From: Dillenia suffruticosa
Taxonomy: Eukaryota > Streptophyta > Magnoliopsida > Dilleniales > Dilleniaceae
NCBI GenBank assembly: GCA_033439265.1
Contig: JAVTVX010000011.1
Location: 13,971,090-14,035,089 of the forward strand
Reading direction: 5' to 3'
Length of the DNA: 64,000 nt
Shown one piece after another: positions 59,463 to 64,000 of this stretch. Position numbers and translations under genes: made by a program. Under the pieces are notes generated by a model. That model saw nothing but the letters and a program-made list of their open reading frames with translations, had not been told where the DNA came from and did not search any database. The first letter of the stretch is position 1. Each line of letters begins with the position of its first letter.

Positions 59463-62400
59463 CAGAGTTACACATAATAAGGGACCACTTCTATCTTATC
59501 ATTCTCCATTGAATCAATTTAAACAAATTATGATGCTCCTATGGTACAAGTTTCTAACGCTTTGATCAAGGTAAACATGAACCATTCTATTTGTATGTAC
59601 CATATCTGTATTTCCAGGCGCATGTGTAATCTTATCAGCCATAACACTAAAGTTGTCTTAGAGATGAAAAGTACAACTTTTTAGCAAGTTTAAGAGCATA
59701 TAAGTCCAAGATCATAACATTATGTGAATGAGATGTTTCAACTTTGGTCTCTGTTTTTATTTTAATTTAATCAACTTTTCAGTAGCATAATATTTAAAAT
59801 TTTTCAAATTTGTTGCAACAATTAGTGGTAGTTTATCAATGATTCACTTGCATTCTGAGCTCTTTTTCTTCGCTTCTGAACAAAAAAGAGAAATTAGAGA
59901 AATCTTTATCTATTCTTATCTACTCAAAGATACCAATATTTTGTTTTGAAATTCTTATCACTATTCATGAAATTGCCCATTTGAATTTCCATCAAAATTA
60001 TTTTGATGAAACTCTCGTACAGGAGTTATAAGCTTAAAATAGCCAACATTCATATTCATTTTCAATTAGATTTCTTCATTTATGTTCCACTCTCTTCCAC
60101 TTCATGTTTATCATCCTAATAACTACAACTCTTTCTGAACACAAGATGACGCAGCAGCAGCTAATTTTTTATATATTTTTTATTTTGCATTTAATAATTT
60201 TCATTATTAAGTTTCAAAACTTGAGCATACTAGTTCGGGAACCATAGTAGCAATTTCAGAATGTTGAAATTGGATTTTCTCTCATAAGCAATTTAACAAA
60301 AATAAAATTAATATATTGCAACACGTGCATCATGGATGTAGCATATACAATATTTGATTACAAAAAGAGTTTGTATCATGCCCAAACTTGAGATCAGTCA
60401 GAACTAGATTCCGTTTTCTTAGGCAACAGATTTGCTTATGACTATATAGACAATAATATTTAATAATCATCAGGTCAATTTCTTCCAACACTTGATTGAA
60501 TTTGAGCAGGGCAACTCTATAGAGTAAACTCTATGAAGAAACAACGATGACAATAGCAACTTATAGTTCCTGACAGTAACTTAAAGTTATACATACCTCC
60601 ACTCAGTTATGGGCAGACCCTAAGCTTGATGATGAGTTGCTTACATCTTATTTAAAGTCTTGGGTTCGATTCTTTAACACAACTTCTTACAAAAAGAACG
60701 TATTGTTGTTTCTAGATTGCACCAGAGTCCTTGCATTTAGTAGGATTATTTGACCTTCAAGTGCCAACCTGTGCGTGTGACTTTGTGCATCTGGAATCAA
60801 ATCTCTACAATTCGAACTGTGACCCAACACAGACAAACCCCCAGAAATCTCTTAATCTCACTCGCACAACTTGTCAAATGATCAATTACTATCTGATTAC
60901 TTTCATAAAATATGTGTGTGTGACTTTGTGCATCTGGAATCAAATCTCTTCAATTCCAAATGTGACCCAACATAGACAAACCCTAGCAATGCCTTAATCT
61001 CACTCGCACAATTTGTCAAATGATCAATTACTATCTCATTGCTTTCATAAAACTGGCTTTCTTATTGGAGTTGAGTATCACCATTATACCACACCACTAT
61101 ATTTCCAACTACATGAAAGCCTAAGCATAATACCTCATTGATCTAGCTTCAACGAGATGATGCAAATAGTGACAGTGTTAATATTTTCATGTTGTCTAAA
61201 TCACATTCATAATTAAAGGTTAATGCAACAAACAATGATCAATTCTGCCCTAATTACATGGCTAAGATGTGCCGCAAATGAGAGAAAGGCTAGAATATCT
61301 GTGGTTGTAAGTGGAGAAACTTTATGTATAGCTTATCACTCCTTAAAAAATAGAAAACAATCAAATTGGCACCTTATATCACTTTTTATATTTCAGTTAA
61401 CTGCTTGAGCTTTAAGAAAATAAAAAAGCAAACAATATCCTAGAAGGAAACATCATGCAAAGATGACCAAAAAACATATGAACTAAGGCACATTTAATCC
61501 CCCACCCCCTAAATTCACATCCTGCTTATGAAACATGGATATAGGCATGGCACATGAAACACGGGACCTAACGTCGCAGCCAAGAAAGATTTTGTATAAC
61601 CTGGCTGGATGCTACATGTTCAGGGTATATAAGAGATCTGGATCCCATATGCCTCAGGAAAAGCAAGAGTGAGTGCATAGGAAAGTGTAAATGAACTAGA
61701 TTAATTTTAAGTTCCAGAGTGTTGTATTTTGTTGGGCGTAAAGACCATGTTTGCTGATGCAGAGTCATTTCTGGAGTGTCGGTGCATAATCATTTGCAGA
61801 GAAAAATATTAGACAAGTCTCCAAGGGGGAAATAAATTTGTTCAAGCAGACAAATAAACAATTAGAGAGAAAACAATAGGAGAACAGATCAAACCTCAAG
61901 AGGAACAAAGAAGGGAACGTAATTGACTTACATGTAAGGCCCTGCAATGCAACAACCACCAACAATAATCACACTCTGTTACAAAATTACAGTTAATCAT
62001 TTGCCTAATCCTAACCATAACTAGAGAGAAAGAGAGAGAGAGAGAGATACCGGGGAGGCCTTTAAGGGCATTGAAACATAGGCATGTGTCTTCTACCAAA
62101 ACTGGACCTTTTATCTTCCATTTTCCCCAAAGAAACGCACAATCAGATATTGTTTAAACTAAATCACAGAGAGAGCGAGAGAGAGAGAAGAACCTCCTTG
62201 GCAGCTAAACGAGCCTTTTCCTTAGAAATATCTTCAGGTTCGCCTTGCAATTCTGGCACTGAAAAGATCAATCAGCACATAAGAAGTGTGAACAGAACCA
62301 AGGATAGAGAGAGAGAAAGAGCGTGAGAGAGAGAGAGAGATTACAATCGAGTTTAAGAGAGAGAAAGGGAATGGATTGGCCTAAGATGGAACGAACTTCT

Positions 62401-62468
62401 TCGAGCTTCTTAGGGTTTCCGGTAACGAAGGTCACTGGTCGTGACAACACCAGTCCCCTGTTCGCCAT
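56262..62468 (-). CDS. ITPA: Inosine triphosphate pyrophosphatase (HAM1/ITPA family)
   Basis: Eight exons: 62468-62345, 62258-62194, 62114-62051, 61941-61932, 58394-58363, 58271-58159, 56557-56481, 56382-56262. They sum to 606 nt, 201 residues, TAA stop, the usual family length. The enzyme hydrolyses ITP, dITP and XTP to the monophosphate and pyrophosphate, cleaning the nucleotide pool. Conserved blocks: [12 protein letters not shown] near residue 13 (substrate loop), [36 protein letters not shown] with the catalytic acidic residues, [41 protein letters not shown] and [10 protein letters not shown]. Exon 4 is only 10 nt. Exon 3 starts at ATA after an AG, giving AAKE-IKGPVL where relatives have AALQ-VDGPVL, so the border is supported by length. 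The exon 2 donor GTTCTT is weak. Confidence 0.94.
57655..57702. repeat. (TTC)n microsatellite in ITPase intron 6
   Basis: About 48 bases of TTC repeat (GAA on the gene's sense strand), in the 1.6-kb intron between exons 6 and 7. Confidence 0.95.
58395..61931 (-). other. ITPase intron 4 (3.5 kb)
   Basis: Long intron between the 10-nt and 32-nt exons. It holds a GA microsatellite (59430-59460), a 143-bp tandem duplication (60771-61054) and otherwise plain sequence. A GGGTTCGATTC phrase near 60661 recalls a tRNA B box but has no matching A box. Short open frames match nothing. Confidence 0.75.
60771..61054. repeat. 143-bp tandem duplication in ITPase intron 4
   Basis: Two direct copies (about 60771-60913 and 60914-61054) share TGACTTTGTGCATCTGGAAT, CAAATCTCT-CAATTC, TGACCCAACA-AGACAAACCC, TTAATCTCACTCGCACAA-TT and GTCAAATGATCAATTACTAT. 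They differ by a few substitutions and one or two bases of length, so the duplication is fairly recent. Confidence 0.92.
61932..61941 (-). other. 10-nt microexon (exon 4) of ITPase
   Basis: Sense-strand sequence GGCCTTACAT sits between a TTGCAG acceptor and a consensus GTAAGT donor. It completes a Gly codon begun in exon 3, encodes Pro-Tyr, and supplies two bases of the Ile codon finished by exon 5, restoring the family text LPGPYIKW. Without it the frame would shift by one. Confidence 0.9.
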
Positions 62469-64000
62469 TTACCCCCAAAGACCACTCAGACCTTCCAAAC
62501 CCTATTACCAGCTTGCTTGAACGGCTATGTTAAAACCTAATTTCTCTGCTCTTCGTTTTCTCACTTTTCTTCTCCCTACTGGCCTCTATTTTATTTGCGT
62601 GAATTTACATGTTAACTATTTTATGGACGGTTGAATATTAATACACTTATGAGAATAATTCATCCAACCGTTCTTCAAGTGTATTTTTTTTTTCTTAAAT
62701 CTTATATTTGAATTTTCATAAATTTATATATATTTACGATTTTTTATTATCACTATATAATAAAAAAATAATAATAATAATCCACCCACAATACCTATCA
62801 CGCCTTCCACTTTTCTTTCTTGCCGGCCATACTTAAATTTGCAAACACATCTCATTTCATAAATCCCTTTATTCATTACATAAAAATCACGAAAATCATA
62901 AAAATACACATATTTATAAAAATTTAAATATTAAATATCAAAAAAATATTTAAACAAAAATTTTTTATCACCCGACACTATCTCTAAAGACTTTCATAAA
63001 TTCATTGATATCAATGTATATTAATTTCTGTAAATGCAATCAAATTAATAACTATTTTTGTATTTAATTCATACATAATTATATCCATAATTGCGTACAA
63101 TAGCTGCCCAAATCTTACTCCTTTGTAATTCAACCGCCATACTTGAATAGACGCTAAGGTGAGCTATAAAGTCGATAAGCTACCTCTCAAGCTCATCTCG
63201 AATAACCCCTCCTTTACCAGCTACTCCCAATTTCTCTTAGATAAGTCATTTATATTCGGGGGTGGATCTACGTAGAACTCGGGGTGAGCAATTATACTCT
63301 CTTAATTTTTTAAAATTTAATTAGTATTCATATCTCATATATATTTTATACCCACTTAATTATAATTTTACATTTTATTTATTTTTATTATTTAAATAAA
63401 TATCTTATAAATTTTTTGTACCGTTGATTCTTGGGTCCGCCATTGTTTATATTTACTTTAACCATACTAGTTGGCTAGGCACTTCCATCTAATTAGCCTT
63501 TCATGATGCTTCGTTTTTCTATTCTTTACAAAGGCTTGGAATGATTCCCTTGCCGTAACACGACTATTTCCCAATTATCAGCATGAATCGGAAAGGTATG
63601 GCATGGCGGGACGTGGCAATTTTTACTAAGACCACAGCCGGCAACATGTGGAATTGTGAATGTTATTGTGAGATATAATAGGGTTAATTGAGAATAAAAA
63701 TAAGTTCATTTTTAATAAAGATAAAAATAAAAAAAAAATGAAATTTATAAAAATCAAAATAAAGCTCAATAGCTCGATTCTCCATTGTTTCCGGCACCAG
63801 AACTTTCTTGTATGGCCAAAGTTTGTAGATGTCCTCTCCGTCGATCCCCCTCTCTCTTCCAGCAATCAGCACCCACCTTTGGTGCTAAAATTGATTATGG
63901 CATCTCTCATTTTTTTTTTTCACTTGTCATTTTTCATATATAAGTCTCTTAGGTAAAATAAAAAATAAAAAAAAAAACCATTTTCAGTAAATATAAGGCT
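62469..64000. other. Spacer beyond the ITPase start
   Basis: Presumed ITPase promoter side, then AT-rich spacer. Near 63256-63460 a repeat-like segment runs from GGGGTGGATCTACGTAGAAC to CTTGGGTCCGCCATTG, a phrase common at plant repeat ends. A minus-strand frame at about 63684-63872 (GEDIYKLWPYKKVLVPE) has no match I know and ends in low-complexity sequence. Confidence 0.5.

Noticed and set aside
60600..60690. tRNA gene suggested by a GGGTTCGATTC phrase
   Set aside because: No matching A box at the right distance and no cloverleaf stems visible.
63684..63872. Minus-strand frame with GEDIYKLWPYKKVLVPE
   Set aside because: Looks protein-like for about 35 residues but then becomes Phe/Ile low complexity; no family recognised and no splice structure supported.

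Overview
The window reads as nuclear DNA of a eudicot plant. The genes have introns with GT..AG borders, the proteins match plant families closely, the spacers are very AT-rich, and GA/CT microsatellites are everywhere. There are degraded plant retroelements (an RTE-type LINE, an L1-type LINE, a Ty3/gypsy scrap, one complete Ty1/copia element). Species cannot be fixed by eye. I see no operons, CRISPR arrays, viral genomes, canonical tRNA genes or rRNA genes.

Layout. 1-1.7 kb: antisense LINE reverse-transcriptase relic inside an intron of the next gene. 2.5-8.6 kb (minus): first two coding exons of a KAB1-type aldo/keto reductase (potassium-channel beta subunit); its 3' exons lie beyond base 1. 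8.7-15.8 kb: AT-rich spacer with a promoter-segment duplication, a TIR-element-like repeat, an L1-type LINE scrap and a SINE-like copy. 15,830-20,900 (plus): complete Ty1/copia LTR element with 304-bp LTRs, a 5-bp target duplication and a broken polyprotein. 21.35-22.2 kb (minus): intronless F-box/FBD gene, short for its family. 23.5-29.0 kb (minus): complete PAP23-type purple acid phosphatase, 7-8 coding exons. 29-46.5 kb: gene-free spacer with purine-rich repeats, a 440-bp tandem duplication, a MITE-like element, an inverted pair of AT-rich repeats and long microsatellites. 46.7-51.1 kb (plus): complete seven-exon pectate lyase. 51-56.2 kb: spacer with several tRNA-like (SINE-like) insertions. 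56.3-62.5 kb (minus): complete eight-exon inosine triphosphate pyrophosphatase with a 10-nt microexon. 62.5-64 kb: spacer.

The five host genes are unrelated housekeeping or secretory genes (K+ channel subunit, ubiquitin-ligase adaptor, secreted phosphatase, cell-wall lyase, nucleotide-pool sanitation), so the neighbourhood implies no joint pathway. I found no convincing new biological system. The most interesting signals are: CT microsatellites directly after several 5' splice sites and just upstream of four start codons; the ITPase microexon; a possible alternatively spliced hydrophobic C-terminus on the phosphatase; recurrent Trp-to-stop changes in the copia element; and an internally shortened F-box gene. 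All exon borders were placed by reading splice signals and frame by hand; coding lengths of the three complete multi-exon genes sum to whole codons.
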